In this document: positions 38,578-48,017 of the stretch, piece by piece
Layout of the letters: every line of letters begins with the position of its first letter
Numbering within the stretch: position 1 is the stretch's first letter
Source: Cupriavidus necator A5-1
GTDB lineage: Bacteria > Pseudomonadota > Gammaproteobacteria > Burkholderiales > Burkholderiaceae
Assembly (NCBI RefSeq): GCF_000744095.1
Contig: NZ_JQLI01000008.1
Span: forward strand, 3,224,001 to 3,288,000
Length of the DNA stretch: 64,000 bases
Reading direction: 5' to 3'
Translations under genes and position numbers: made by a program
The notes under the pieces: generated by a model
What the model saw: only the letters and a program-made list of their open reading frames with translations
Told to the model about the DNA's origin: nothing
Database searches by the model: none

Positions 38578-39459
38578 TTAGTACTGGACCTTGCGTTCCA
38601 CGTAGCGGAACTGCACCACGGTCAGCGCGATCACGATCACCATCAGCACCACCGACTGCGCGGCCGAGCCACCGATATCCATGCCGCGGAAGCCGTCATG
38701 GAAGACCTTGTACACCAGCGTGTTGGTCGAATTGAAGGGGCCGCCGTGCGTGACCGCGTCGATGATCGCGAAGGTGTCAAAGAACGCGTAGACCACGTTG
38801 ATCACCATCAGGAAGAACGTGGTCGGCGACAGCAGCGGGAAGATGATCGACCAGAAGCGGCGCCACGGGCCGGCACCGTCGATGGCGGCGGCCTCGATCA
38901 GCGCGCGCGGGATGCTCTGCAGCCCGGCCAAAAAAAACAGGAAGTTGTAGCTGATCTGCTTCCAGGCCGCGGCCAGCACCACCAGCAGCAGGGCCTGGTT
39001 GCCGTTGAGCAGGAAGTTCCACTCGACACCCATCTTGCGCAGCACGAAGGACACCACCCCCAGCGTCGGGTTGAACATGAACATCCACAGCACGCCCGCC
39101 ACCGCCGGCGCGACCGCGTACGGCCAGATCAGCAGGGTCTTGTAGCCCACCGCCGCGCGGATCACGCGGTCGGCAAAGTAGGCCAGCGCCAGCGCGGTGG
39201 ACAGCCCCACTACCGTGACGCCGATGGCGAAGATCGCCGTGGTCTGGAACGACTCCACGTACAGCGGGTCGTTCCACAGCATGCGGAAGTTGTCGAGGCC
39301 GACGAACTCCAGGTTGATGCCGAAGGCATCCTGCTGCAGCATCGACTGGTACAGCGCCTGCCCGGCGGGCAGGAAGAAGAAGATCAGCGTAATGGCGATC
39401 TGCGGCAAGACCAGCAGATACGGCAGCCACGGCGAGCGGAAAACAACGCGTTTTTCCAT
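38578..39459 (-). CDS. ugpA: Glycerol-3-phosphate ABC permease UgpA
   Basis: Inner-membrane permease of 293 residues (E. coli UgpA 295) with six predicted helices and the EAA motif in [20 protein letters not shown]. The N-terminus [20 protein letters not shown] is UgpA-like. Pairs with UgpE. Located after ugpB with a 147-bp gap containing a hairpin. Confidence 0.95.
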   Translation of the reverse strand: MEKRVVFRSPWLPYLLVLPQIAITLIFFFLPAGQALYQSMLQQDAFGINLEFVGLDNFRMLWNDPLYVESFQTTAIFAIGVTVVGLSTALALAYFADRVIRAAVGYKTLLIWPYAVAPAVAGVLWMFMFNPTLGVVSFVLRKMGVEWNFLLNGNQALLLVVLAAAWKQISYNFLFFLAGLQSIPRALIEAAAIDGAGPWRRFWSIIFPLLSPTTFFLMVINVVYAFFDTFAIIDAVTHGGPFNSTNTLVYKVFHDGFRGMDIGGSAAQSVVLMVIVIALTVVQFRYVERKVQY

Positions 39460-39545
39460 AAACGGATTCCGACGGATGCCGCGGGTTGCGGCATCGGACT
39501 AGGTACGGAGCTGCGGCCAGCCCGATGGAGACGGCCACAATGCAA

Positions 39546-39572
39546 GCGGGCGGAGGTTTCGCCGCCGCCCGC
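39546..39572. other. GC-rich hairpin between ugpB and ugpA
   Basis: GCGGGCGG (39546-39553) pairs with CCGCCCGC (39565-39572), loop of 11. No T-run follows on the minus strand. Such hairpins after a binding-protein gene often protect the 5' part of the mRNA and allow higher receptor expression; this role is inferred. Confidence 0.6.
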
Positions 39573-39606
39573 CTGTCACATCAGCTTGATGACAATAGAC
39601 CCGGCG

Positions 39607-40923
39607 TTATTCGCGCGCGGTCTTCTGGAAGCGTTCAAGCAGGTCGTTGCCGCGGGCAACGGCCGAGTCCAGCGCTGCCTTGGGCTCCTTCTTGCCGGCC
39701 CAGACGGCTTCCAGCTCTTCGTCCACGACGGTACGGATCTGCACCATGTTGCCCAGGCGCACGCCGCGCGACTTGTCGGTGGTCTTGACCACCATTTGCT
39801 GCACCGACACGTCGGCACCCGGGTTCTTGTCGTAGTAGCCCGACTTCTTGGTCATCTCGTAGGCGGCCATCGTCACCGGCAGGTAGCCGGTGGCCTGGTG
39901 CCAGTCAGACTGGATCTCGGGGCGCGACAGGAAATTGAAGAACTTGGCCACGCCCTTGTACTCGTCCGGCTTCTTGCCGCCCATCACCCACAGCGAAGCG
40001 CCACCGATGATGGTGTTCTGCGGCGCGCCCTGCACCTCCGGGTAGTACGGCAGCTGCGCCACCGCGAAGGCGAACTTGGCGTTCTTGCGAATATTGGCCA
40101 GCGATGCCGACGAACCCGTGAACATCGCGCATTCGCCGTTATAGAACTTGGCCTGCGATTCCGCCTTGCGGCCGCCGTAGCTGAAGTAGCCCTTCTTCAC
40201 CATGTCCTGCAGGTTGGTGATGTGCTTGACGTGCAGCGGGCTGTTGAACACCAGGCGCGTATCGGTGCCGCCGAAGCCGTTGTTCTTGGTCGCGTACAGC
40301 GTGTTGTGCCACGCCGAGAAGCTCTCCAGGTGGACCCAGCCCTGCCAGTCGGTGGTGTATGCGCAGTTGGTGCCCGAGGCCTTGAGCTTGGCCGAGTACT
40401 GCATCACTTCCGGCCAGGTCTTGGGCGGCTTTTCCGGATCCAGGCCGGCCTTCTTGAAGGCGTCCTTGTTGTAGTAGAACACCGTGGTCGAGCTGTTGAA
40501 CGGGAACGACAGCATCTCGCCCTTGGACGAGGTGTAGTAGCCCGCCACCGCCGGGATGTAGGCCTTCTGGTCGAACTTCTCGCCGGCGTCCTTCATCACC
40601 GCCGAGACCGGCTTGATCGCGCCCTTGGCGCTCATCATGGTGGCGGTGCCGACCTCGAACACCTGCAGGATGGCCGGTGCGCCGCCGGCGCGGAAGGCGG
40701 CGATGCCCGCGGCCATGGTCTCGTCGTAGTTGCCCTTGTTGACCGGCACGACCTTGTAGTCGGACTGGCTGGCGTTGAACTTGTTGGCGATTTCGTTCAC
40801 CTTGTCGTTCAGCGCGCCCTGCATGGCGTGCCACCACTGGATTTCAACGGCGGCGTGAGCGCTGCCGGCCCCGGTCAGGGCGGCCAGCGCTGCAAGTTTG
40901 AGCACGGTACGGGAAAAGGACAT
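39607..40923 (-). CDS. ugpB: Glycerol-3-phosphate-binding periplasmic protein UgpB
   Basis: Extracytoplasmic receptor of 438 residues (E. coli UgpB 438). Signal peptide of about 24 residues with cleavage-like SAHA-AV. The mature start [20 protein letters not shown] is very typical of UgpB. Contains [20 protein letters not shown] and [20 protein letters not shown]. First gene of the operon, preceded by a Pho box. Takes up glycerol-3-phosphate and glycerophosphodiesters as phosphate source. Confidence 0.95.
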   Translation of the reverse strand: MSFSRTVLKLAALAALTGAGSAHAAVEIQWWHAMQGALNDKVNEIANKFNASQSDYKVVPVNKGNYDETMAAGIAAFRAGGAPAILQVFEVGTATMMSAKGAIKPVSAVMKDAGEKFDQKAYIPAVAGYYTSSKGEMLSFPFNSSTTVFYYNKDAFKKAGLDPEKPPKTWPEVMQYSAKLKASGTNCAYTTDWQGWVHLESFSAWHNTLYATKNNGFGGTDTRLVFNSPLHVKHITNLQDMVKKGYFSYGGRKAESQAKFYNGECAMFTGSSASLANIRKNAKFAFAVAQLPYYPEVQGAPQNTIIGGASLWVMGGKKPDEYKGVAKFFNFLSRPEIQSDWHQATGYLPVTMAAYEMTKKSGYYDKNPGADVSVQQMVVKTTDKSRGVRLGNMVQIRTVVDEELEAVWAGKKEPKAALDSAVARGNDLLERFQKTARE

Positions 40924-40970
40924 CAGTGGCTCCTGGTGTTGTCTGGTGGTCGGTCGAAAATCCCGACACT

Positions 40971-40990
40971 ATGTGATTCTTTTATGACAG
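40971..40990 (-). promoter_or_regulatory. Putative Pho box in front of ugpB
   Basis: On the minus strand CTGTCATAAAAGAATCACAT: the first half is a perfect PhoB 7-mer CTGTCAT, followed by AAAA and a poorer second half (GAATCAC, with TCAC conserved). It lies about 48-67 bp before the ugpB start. The ugp operon is under PhoB control in E. coli, so this is plausible. Confidence 0.65.
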
Positions 40991-41105
40991 CGGCATGTTA
41001 CGCCTGTCGCACCTGCGCAAGCAAATCAGCAACTTCACCAGTACACGGCATTTTGCAGTGCAATAACAGACGAAGACTGCGGGAGCGCAGTTACAATGGC
41101 CCGCC

Positions 41106-41897
41106 ATGCAATCCCTGAACAAGCTCTCTAATTCCGTGCTGCAGCGCGTGCGCGGCGTGCTGACCGATATCGACGGCACGCTGACCACCGACGGGCGCCT
41201 GCCCGCCTCCACCTACCTGGCGCTCGACGGGCTGCGCCGGGCCGGCCTGCATGTGATCCCGGTCACTGGGCGCTGCATCGCCTGGGCGGAAATCCTGACC
41301 CGGCTGTGGCCGGTCGACGCGATCGTCGGCGAAAACGGGGCCTTCTATTCGCACCTGCACAACGGCCGGTTGCAAACCCGTTTCCTCGACGATGCCGAGA
41401 CCCGCGCGCGCAACCTGGAGCGAATCCATGCGCTGGGCGAGCGGATCCTGCGCGAGGTGCCAGGCTGCGCGCTGGCTTCAGACCAGGCCTGGCATGCTGC
41501 CGACCTGGCGATCGATCATGCGGAAGACGTCAAGCCGCTGCCTGAGGACGCCGTGGCGCGCATTGCCGAAATCATGCGCGAAGCCGGCATGACCGCCACC
41601 GTCAGTTCGATCCACGTCAATGGTTGGTTCGGCCGGCACGACAAGCTATCGATGAGCAAGCTGTGTGTGGCCGAGCTGCTTGGCGAAGACCTGGACGCAC
41701 GCCACGACGAATGGCTGTTCATCGGCGATTCGGCCAACGATGCGAGCATGTTCGCGCATTTTCCGCTGTCGGTCGGGGTGGCCAATGTGCGGGAGATCCT
41801 GCCGCAGCTGCCGGTGCCGCCGGCTTATATCACGGCTGCTGCGGGCGGTGAGGGCTTTGCCGAGATGGCGCAGCGGCTGGTCGAGGCGCGTGGCTGA
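41106..41897 (+). CDS. HAD-IIB family hydrolase (Cof / sugar phosphatase type)
   Basis: Cytoplasmic phosphatase of 263 residues. Motif I is LTDIDGTLT with nucleophile Asp21 and acid/base Asp23; motif II is in HVIPVTGR; motif IV is WLFIGDSANDASMFAHF (GDxxND). The cap of type IIB lies between about residues 85 and 185. Relatives include sucrose-6-phosphate and mannosyl-3-phosphoglycerate phosphatases and Cof proteins; the substrate cannot be named. A TACAAT hexamer ends 10 bp before the ATG, so the transcript may start at or near the start codon. Divergent from ugpB, convergent with ntrC. Confidence 0.85.
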   Translation: MQSLNKLSNSVLQRVRGVLTDIDGTLTTDGRLPASTYLALDGLRRAGLHVIPVTGRCIAWAEILTRLWPVDAIVGENGAFYSHLHNGRLQTRFLDDAETRARNLERIHALGERILREVPGCALASDQAWHAADLAIDHAEDVKPLPEDAVARIAEIMREAGMTATVSSIHVNGWFGRHDKLSMSKLCVAELLGEDLDARHDEWLFIGDSANDASMFAHFPLSVGVANVREILPQLPVPPAYITAAAGGEGFAEMAQRLVEARG

Positions 41898-41929
41898 AGC
41901 GAGCGCGCCAAAGAAGAATGGCCGGTTTG

Positions 41930-42054
41930 CTCCCCTCTCCCGCTTGCGGGAGAGGGGCCGGGGGTGAGGGCAGGACTTGGCATACCGCAGCGAATGACTT
42001 CGTTGATACGCCGGCCCTCACCCCAACCCACTCCCGCAAGCGGGAGAGGGAGTA
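41930..42054. repeat. Double-hairpin repeat element, copy 2, between the HAD gene and ntrC
   Basis: Hairpins CCCCTCTCCCGC-TT-GCGGGAGAGGGG at 41932-41957 and CTCCCGC-AA-GCGGGAG at 42031-42046 flank a core whose reverse complement (with ACGAAGT and TGCGGTATGCCA) is nearly the same as the core of copy 1. It therefore lies in the opposite orientation to copy 1. It sits in the 196-bp gap between two convergent genes and could also serve as a terminator for both. Confidence 0.9.
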
Positions 42055-42093
42055 CACAAGGGGCACTGGTAGAAGCCTGAGTAGTTCGCCCGC

Positions 42094-43641
42094 TCAGTCG
42101 AAGCCCAGTTCCTGCAGCTTGCGAGTGATGGTGTTGCGGCCGATCCCGAGCCGGGTCGCAGCCTCGACGCGGCGGCCGCGCGTGACGCCCAGCGCGGCTT
42201 CCAGCACCGCCTTCTCGAAGCGTCGCGTCAGCGCGTCCATGACCTCCGGCTGGCCGGACTCCAGCATCGCGCGGGCCTCGCCGGCCAGCAGGCTTTCCCA
42301 ACCGGCCGCGGCCGAAACCGGCGCGACAGTGACGACCGGCGCGGGCCGGACCGCGGTGGCGGTGTCGCCCTCCGCCACCGGCACGGCAAACCCGCCATAG
42401 TCAGCCAGCTCGTGCGCGCCTTCGTATTCGGCGGCACGCACCTCGGCAGCACGCTCCGGCCGCGGCGCATTGATGGGCTCCGACGTCCCCGCTTCCAGCA
42501 TCTCTCGCGGCAGGTCCTTGACCTCGATGGTCTGCGCCGGCGCCATCACGGTCAGCCAGTTGCACAGGTTCTCAAGCTGGCGCACGTTGCCGGGGAACGG
42601 CAGCGTGCTGACGTAGGCCAGCGCCTCGTCGGACATGCGCTTGGGTTCGACGCCCAGTTCCTTGGCACTCTTCTGCAGGAAATGACGGGCCAGCAGCGTG
42701 ATGTCTTCCGGGCGTTCGCGCAGCGGCGGCAGGCGCAGCCGGATCACGTTCAGGCGGTGGAACAAGTCCTCGCGGAACAGCCCTTCCTTGACGCGCAGCT
42801 CCAGGTTCTGGTGCGTTGCAGCAATGACGCGGACATTGGCGCGCAGCGGGTTGTGGCCGCCGACGCGATAGAAGTTGCCGTCGGACAGCACGCGCAGCAG
42901 GCGCGTCTGCAGGTCGAACGGCATGTCGCCGATTTCATCGAGGAACAGCGTGCCGCCCTCGGCCTGCTCGAAGCGGCCGCGCCGCATGGTCTGCGCGCCG
43001 GTGAACGCGCCCCGCTCATGGCCGAACAGTTCCGATTCCAGCAGGTCCTTGGGGATGGCCGCGGTATTGAGCGCGATAAAAGGCCCGTTGGCGCGCGGGC
43101 TGTGCTTGTGCAGCGCGCGCGCAACCAGTTCCTTGCCGGTGCCAGACTCGCCGGTGATCATCACCGTCACGTTGGACTGCGACAGGCGCCCGATCGCGCG
43201 GAACACGTCCTGCATGGCCGGCGCCTGGCCGAGGATCTCGGGCGCGTCGACCAGGCGGTCGTCCAGCTCTTCCTCGCGCAGGCTTTCCTCCAGCGCGCGG
43301 CGGATCAGTTCGACGGCCTTGTCGACATCGAAGGGCTTGGCCAGGTATTCGAAGGCGCCGCCCTGGAACGCGGCCACGGCGCTGTCCAGGTCCGAGTAGG
43401 CGGTCATCACGATGACCGGCAGTCCCGGATGCCGCGCCTTGAGGGCCTGCAGCAGGTCCAGGCCGGAGCCGCCCGGCATGCGGATATCGGAGATCAGCAC
43501 CTGCGGCTGGTCTTCCTCCAGCGCGGCCAGCACGTCCCGCACATTGGTGAAGCTGCGCGAGAGCAGGCTTTCACGGGCAAGGGCCTTTTCCAGGACCCAG
43601 CGGATTGATTGATCGTCGTCGACTATCCAGATCGGCTTCAT
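42094..43641 (-). CDS. glnG: Nitrogen regulator NtrC (NR-I)
   Basis: Sigma-54 activator of 515 residues. Receiver domain with Asp52 as phosphorylation site (VLISDIRMPGGSG); AAA+ domain with Walker A GESGTGKE, GAFTGA sigma-54 contact loop, and DEIGDMPFDLQTRLLRV; Fis-type HTH at the end (ATRLGIGRNTITRKLQEL). The start at 43641 is preceded by a frame open further up, but MKPIWIVDDDQSIRWVLEKA is the family start. A linker of about 80 residues between AAA+ and HTH is longer than in E. coli. Pairs with NtrB upstream. Confidence 0.96.
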   Translation of the reverse strand: MKPIWIVDDDQSIRWVLEKALARESLLSRSFTNVRDVLAALEEDQPQVLISDIRMPGGSGLDLLQALKARHPGLPVIVMTAYSDLDSAVAAFQGGAFEYLAKPFDVDKAVELIRRALEESLREEELDDRLVDAPEILGQAPAMQDVFRAIGRLSQSNVTVMITGESGTGKELVARALHKHSPRANGPFIALNTAAIPKDLLESELFGHERGAFTGAQTMRRGRFEQAEGGTLFLDEIGDMPFDLQTRLLRVLSDGNFYRVGGHNPLRANVRVIAATHQNLELRVKEGLFREDLFHRLNVIRLRLPPLRERPEDITLLARHFLQKSAKELGVEPKRMSDEALAYVSTLPFPGNVRQLENLCNWLTVMAPAQTIEVKDLPREMLEAGTSEPINAPRPERAAEVRAAEYEGAHELADYGGFAVPVAEGDTATAVRPAPVVTVAPVSAAAGWESLLAGEARAMLESGQPEVMDALTRRFEKAVLEAALGVTRGRRVEAATRLGIGRNTITRKLQELGFD

Positions 43642-43743
43642 GTGCGTCGCTTGTCTGCTCGGTGTCATTTGGTCTTCCGCATGCCCGCCCACGGCGGGTA
43701 CACGATCACTCGCGGACGCCAGCGAAGCGGCTGGTGCAACGAG

Positions 43744-44922
43744 CTAGTGCAGCGGCAGCAGTATGCGGAAGTCGGTACAGCCCGGCCTGCTCTCGCATTC
43801 GATCAAGCCCTCGTGCTGCTGCACGAAGGTTTGAGCGAGTGTGAGACCGAGACCGCTGCCGCCATCCCTACCCGATACCAGTGGATAGAAAATGCGTTCG
43901 CGAATGTCTTCGGGGATTCCCGGGCCGTTGTCGATGACATGCAAGTCCAATGCCAGCTTGAACAGCCGCTTCGCAATCGTGACCTGGCGTGCGACGCGCG
44001 TGCGCAGCACGATCTGCGCATCACCGCGCGCGATGTGGTCGGCCAGCGCCTGCGCGGCGTTGTGCACGATGTTAAGCACCGCCTGGATCAGCTGCTCCAT
44101 GTCGCCCTGCAGCTCGGGCAGGCTGGCGTCGTAGTCGCGCACAATGTCCAGCCCGTTCGGGAACTCCGCCAACACCACCGAGCGCACGCGCTCGAGCACC
44201 TCATGGATATTCAGGCTCGACACGATATGCGGATGCCGGTGCGGCTCGAGCAGCCGGTCCACCAGCGTCTGCAGCCGGTCCGATTCCTTGATGATGACCT
44301 GCGTGTACTCGCGCAGCGAGCGCTCGGGCAGCTCGAACTCCAGCAGCTGCGCCGCGCCGCGGATGCCGCCGAGCGGGTTCTTGATCTCGTGGGCCAGGTT
44401 GCGGATCAGTTCTTTGTTGGCGGCGGTGAGGTCGAGGATGCGCTCTTCGCGGTCGCTGCGCACCTTCTGTTCGTTGGGCAGGATCTCCACCACCACGGTG
44501 TCGCCGACCGTTTCCAGCGCGGCGATCACCACGTGCACGTGGAGCGGCTCCTGCAGCGGCGGATGCAGGACCAGGTCCTGCCGGCGCACGTCGAACTGCC
44601 GCGTGACCACGGTATCGAGCATGCTTTGCAGCTCGTCGGAGCGGCCAAACAGGTCGGGCAGCTTCAGCTCGACCATGCCTTTGCGCGACACGCCGAAGGT
44701 CGCCTCGGCGGCCGGATTCGCGTAGACCACCTGCAGCCCCGGCTGCCGTACCAGCAGCACCGGGTTGGCCACCACGTCGAGGCCGGCATGGTAGGCCACT
44801 GCCCCCATGCTCAGCACCTGGGCACTGGCCTCGGGCTGGGCCAGGTCCGGTGCCGGCGTATCGCCACGGGCGCCGTCGGCACCGCTGACCTTGCGCGACA
44901 CACCGCGAATCAGACGACGCAT
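43744..44922 (-). CDS. glnL: Nitrogen sensor kinase NtrB (NR-II)
   Basis: Cytoplasmic histidine kinase of 392 residues. PAS domain at about 45-110 (NPVLLVRQPGLQVVYANPAA), dimerisation/phosphoacceptor NLAHEIKNPLGGIRGAAQLL with His178, then the ATPase domain with N box VLNIVHNAAQA, G1 VIDNGPGIPEDI and G2 GRDGGSGLGLTLAQTFV. Under PII control it phosphorylates or dephosphorylates NtrC. Start is 4 bp after the DUF4124 gene, so that gene is co-transcribed. Confidence 0.95.
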   Translation of the reverse strand: MRRLIRGVSRKVSGADGARGDTPAPDLAQPEASAQVLSMGAVAYHAGLDVVANPVLLVRQPGLQVVYANPAAEATFGVSRKGMVELKLPDLFGRSDELQSMLDTVVTRQFDVRRQDLVLHPPLQEPLHVHVVIAALETVGDTVVVEILPNEQKVRSDREERILDLTAANKELIRNLAHEIKNPLGGIRGAAQLLEFELPERSLREYTQVIIKESDRLQTLVDRLLEPHRHPHIVSSLNIHEVLERVRSVVLAEFPNGLDIVRDYDASLPELQGDMEQLIQAVLNIVHNAAQALADHIARGDAQIVLRTRVARQVTIAKRLFKLALDLHVIDNGPGIPEDIRERIFYPLVSGRDGGSGLGLTLAQTFVQQHEGLIECESRPGCTDFRILLPLH

Positions 44923-44926
44923 AAGA

Positions 44927-45481
44927 CTAGTCCTTCAGGTTGCCAAGCTCGCGCCGCAGCGACGCCGCATTGGCCTCGCTGCGCGCGATGTCGTCGCGCA
45001 GCGCCGCTGTGCGATCGAGGTATTTCTGATAGTTGCGCTCGTTGCCCTGGCGCTCCGGCTGGCCGTTGTTGTATTCGGCACGCAGCCCCTGGAGCTTGGC
45101 CTCTTCGGCCTGCAGCTCCTGCGTGAGCACCGCGCGGCGCTCGCTGTCGCGGCTTTTCTGCGTGGCACTGTCCACGCGCGGAAAGCTGGTGTTGCTGGTG
45201 CCGGCAGCGCTCTTGGACGGCGCCGCCACGCGCCCACCCGGCACGGTCACCACCTCGGGCAGGTTCAGCTTCTTGCAGCCCTTGCCGGCATTGCCGTTTC
45301 GGTACTCCGGCACGCCGTTGGGCCCGGTGCAGACATAGACATCGGAGGACTGCGCACGTGGCTGCCCCGCCCAGGTGCCCAGCGCCAGCGCCACGGCACT
45401 CACCAGAACAGGAATTCCGATACGAATTTGGTGCAATGACGTGGCCCGGCAGGTCGTGCGCGAAGTGGCGTCCATGGACAT
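44927..45481 (-). CDS. DUF4124-type secreted protein between glnA and ntrB
   Basis: 184 residues from the ATG at 45481 (45475 is the next). Signal peptide-like region (about residues 17-43, with VLVSAVALALGTWAG), then a short DUF4124-like module (SSDVYVCTGPNGVPEYRN, followed by GCKKLN), and a C-terminal helical part, about 105-180, rich in Glu/Arg/Gln that looks like a coiled coil (LTQELQAEEAKLQGLRAEYN). Probably periplasmic. Co-transcribed with ntrBC (4-bp gap). No known link to nitrogen control; similar genes are often seen at this place in the lineage. Confidence 0.78.
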   Translation of the reverse strand: MSMDATSRTTCRATSLHQIRIGIPVLVSAVALALGTWAGQPRAQSSDVYVCTGPNGVPEYRNGNAGKGCKKLNLPEVVTVPGGRVAAPSKSAAGTSNTSFPRVDSATQKSRDSERRAVLTQELQAEEAKLQGLRAEYNNGQPERQGNERNYQKYLDRTAALRDDIARSEANAASLRRELGNLKD

Positions 45482-45544
45482 GGCTTGAGGTTTGAACAGG
45501 GGGGTGGGATCGGGATAGGATCGGATTCCCCATTCTAGCGAGCA

Positions 45545-45580
45545 AAGCAAAAAGGGACAGCCGAAGCCGCCCCTTTCTGG
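45545..45580 (-). terminator. Terminator downstream of glnA
   Basis: On the minus strand AAAGGGGCGGC-TTCG-GCTGTCCCTTTTT: a hairpin with a stable TTCG loop and a T-run. It lies about 50 bp after the glnA stop, before the DUF4124 gene, so glnA is mainly expressed alone. Confidence 0.8.
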
Positions 45581-45629
45581 TGCAACTGTTGCCCGGTCAC
45601 AACCTGCGTCATTCCCGGGCAAGGGCCGC

Positions 45630-47045
45630 TTACAGCGAGTAGTACATCTCGAACTCGATCGGGTGCGTGGTCATGCGGAAACGCGTGACTTCTTCCATCT
45701 TCAGTTCGATGTAGGCATCGATCATCGAGTTCGAGAACACGCCGCCGCGGGTCAGGAACTCGCGGTCGTTGTCCAGGTACTCCAGCGACTGGTCCAGGCT
45801 CGAGCAGACGGTCGGGATCTTTGCATCCTCTTCCGGCGGCAGGTCATACAGGTTCTTGTCGGCTGCTTCGCCCGGGTGGATCTTGTTCATCACCCCGTCC
45901 AGGCCGGCCATCAGCAGCGCCGAGAAGCCGAGGTACGGGTTCATCAGCGGATCCGGGAAGCGGGTCTCGATACGGCGGCCCTTCGGGTTGGCCACATACG
46001 GAATGCGGATCGAAGCCGAACGGTTGCGGGCCGAGTAAGCCAGCTTCACCGGAGCCTCGAAGCCCGGCACCAGGCGCTTGTAAGAGTTCGTGCCCGGGTT
46101 GGTGATGGCGTTCAGCGCGCGGGCGTGCTTGATGATACCGCCGATGTAGTACAGCGCGAATTCCGACAGGCCGGCGTAGCCGTTGCCAGCGAACAGGTTC
46201 TGGCCGTCCTTCCACACGGACTGGTGCACGTGCATGCCCGAGCCGTTGTCGCCGACGACAGGCTTCGGCATGAAGGTGGCGGTCTTGCCGTAGGTGTGGG
46301 CGACGTTCTGGATCACGTACTTCTGCAGCTGGGTCCAGTCGGCGCGCTGCACCAGCGTGCTGAACTTGGTGCCGATTTCGTTCTGGCCCTGGCCAGCCAC
46401 TTCGTGGTGGTGGACTTCAACGGGGATGCCCAGCGATTCCAGGATCAGGCACATTTCCGAACGCATGTCCTGGAAGGTGTCGATCGGGGCCACCGGGAAG
46501 TAGCCGCCCTTCTTGCCGGGACGGTGGCCGGTGTTGCCGTGCTCGAATTCCTTGCCCGACGACCACGGGGCTTCTTCGGAGTGGATCTTCACGAAGCTGC
46601 CCTGCATGTCGACGTTCCAGGTCACGCCGTCGAAGATGAAGAATTCGGGTTCCGGGCCGAAGTAGGCGGTGTCGCCCAGGCCGGTGCTCTTCAGGTAGGC
46701 TTCGGCGCGCTTGGCGATCGAGCGCGGGTCGCGGTCATAGCCCTTGCCGTCCGACGGCTCGACTACGTCGCAAGTCAGCACCAGCGTCGGTTCTTCGTAG
46801 AACGGATCGACGTTGGCGGTATTCGGATCCGGCATCAGCAGCATGTCCGAAGCTTCGATACCCTTCCAGCCGGCGATCGACGAACCGTCGAAGGCGTGGC
46901 CGCTTTCGAACTTGTCTTCATCGAAGTGCGACACGGGCACGGACACGTGTTGCTCCTTGCCTTTGGTATCGGTGAAACGGAAATCGACGAACTTGACGTC
47001 GTTTTCCTTCACCAGCTTCATCACGTCTGCAACGCTGTGGGCCAT
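45630..47045 (-). CDS. glnA: Glutamine synthetase type I
   Basis: Makes glutamine from glutamate, ammonia and ATP. 471 residues (E. coli 469), beta-grasp N-terminal domain followed by the catalytic domain with [38 protein letters not shown] and [23 protein letters not shown] contains the Tyr adenylylation site, so it is likely regulated by GlnE. The start at 47045 gives [16 protein letters not shown], the usual N-terminus. Upstream are a sigma-54 promoter and NtrC sites. Confidence 0.98.
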   Translation of the reverse strand: MAHSVADVMKLVKENDVKFVDFRFTDTKGKEQHVSVPVSHFDEDKFESGHAFDGSSIAGWKGIEASDMLLMPDPNTANVDPFYEEPTLVLTCDVVEPSDGKGYDRDPRSIAKRAEAYLKSTGLGDTAYFGPEPEFFIFDGVTWNVDMQGSFVKIHSEEAPWSSGKEFEHGNTGHRPGKKGGYFPVAPIDTFQDMRSEMCLILESLGIPVEVHHHEVAGQGQNEIGTKFSTLVQRADWTQLQKYVIQNVAHTYGKTATFMPKPVVGDNGSGMHVHQSVWKDGQNLFAGNGYAGLSEFALYYIGGIIKHARALNAITNPGTNSYKRLVPGFEAPVKLAYSARNRSASIRIPYVANPKGRRIETRFPDPLMNPYLGFSALLMAGLDGVMNKIHPGEAADKNLYDLPPEEDAKIPTVCSSLDQSLEYLDNDREFLTRGGVFSNSMIDAYIELKMEEVTRFRMTTHPIEFEMYYSL

Positions 47046-47164
47046 GCCAATCTCCTGGATATTCGGCGGAAGTCTGAGAAAGCCAATTCTTGGGCCTGTC
47101 GCCACCGGCGCCGCTGCATAGTTGCCGCGCCGATCCGACCAGCCACGAAAGGACGAGGAATGTT

Positions 47165-47180
47165 AGCAGAAAGCATGCCA
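47165..47180 (-). promoter_or_regulatory. Sigma-54 promoter of glnA
   Basis: TGGCATGCTTTCTGC on the minus strand has the GG and GC pairs separated by exactly 10 bases. A start site about 12 bp downstream, near 47153, gives a leader of about 108 bases to glnA. Confidence 0.75.
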
Positions 47181-47334
47181 AGCAAACGCCCCTCTGCTAC
47201 GCCCAGCCCGAAAAATGTGCAATTCCGGCGAACCGCGCACCGTGTCGGGGTTGGCGAGTGACGTGGAGCGAGAACGACTCCTTGCCGGGTGGCGCACCAA
47301 TAACACGCGAAAATGTGTGGTGCCTCCCTATAAA

Positions 47335-47398
47335 ACACCATAATGGTGCAATCAGCAAGTTGTCGCACCGAATCAGTGCGTATGCACCAAAATCGGTC
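47335..47398. promoter_or_regulatory. Cluster of NtrC-binding sites
   Basis: Three dyads resembling GCAC-N7-GTGC: ACACCATAATGGTGC at 47335-47349, GCACCGAATCAGTGC at 47365-47379, and the weaker GCACCAAAATCGGTC at 47384-47398. Centres are roughly 190-240 bp upstream of the presumed start, suiting an enhancer for the sigma-54 promoter. The rest of 47046-47532 holds no gene. Confidence 0.75.
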
Positions 47399-47532
47399 GA
47401 AGCCTGCCCGCCGGTGGCGCGCTCCCGCGAGCAATCAGTCGCCGGGCGGTCGTAGCGCTATAGAATAGTGTGCTGCGGTCCTTCCGTCCGCCCCGGTTTG
47501 CCCCTATTCCATCCCTGAAATTTGTCACGCAG

Positions 47533-47997
47533 ATGACCACCCGAGACGATCTCCTCCAGGCTGCCAGCCAGCGCCAGCAACAAAACCAGCTCCCGTATTT
47601 CGGCGCGCTGTCGCCGCAGGAAGCCTATGCGCTGCTGCAGAACGACCCTTCCGCCGTGCTGGTCGACGTGCGCACCCAGGCCGAACTGGACTGGGTGGGC
47701 GGCGTCGACGTGCCCGACGCGCAGTTTGCGCACGTCGAGTGGATGACCTATCCGGGTGGCGCGCAGAACGGCCGCTTCCTCGACGAACTGAAAGCACGCG
47801 TGCCGGCCGATGTGCCGGTGCTGTTCCTGTGCCGCAGCGCCGCGCGTTCCAAGCACGCCGCGCGCGTGGCCACCGAAGCCGGCTACCACTTCGCCATGGA
47901 CGTGCTGGAGGGCTTCGAGGGCAACCGCGATGCGCAGCACCACCGCAAGACCGTCGAGGGTTGGTGCGTGCGCGGCCTGCCGTGGCACGGCGCCTGA
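47533..47997 (+). CDS. Rhodanese-like domain protein
   Basis: Single-domain rhodanese of 154 residues. It starts from MTTRDDLLQAASQRQQQNQL (47533) rather than from the upstream 47470. AVLVDVRTQAELDWVGGVDV is the first rhodanese motif, and VLFLCRSAARSKHAARVA has the catalytic Cys100 with a Cys-Arg-Ser-Ala-Ala-Arg-Ser active-site loop. No signal peptide. Likely a sulfurtransferase, partner unknown. Divergent from glnA, ends before a strong terminator. Confidence 0.88.
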   Translation: MTTRDDLLQAASQRQQQNQLPYFGALSPQEAYALLQNDPSAVLVDVRTQAELDWVGGVDVPDAQFAHVEWMTYPGGAQNGRFLDELKARVPADVPVLFLCRSAARSKHAARVATEAGYHFAMDVLEGFEGNRDAQHHRKTVEGWCVRGLPWHGA

Positions 47998-48017
47998 GCG
48001 CCGCCGCGGCGTGATTG

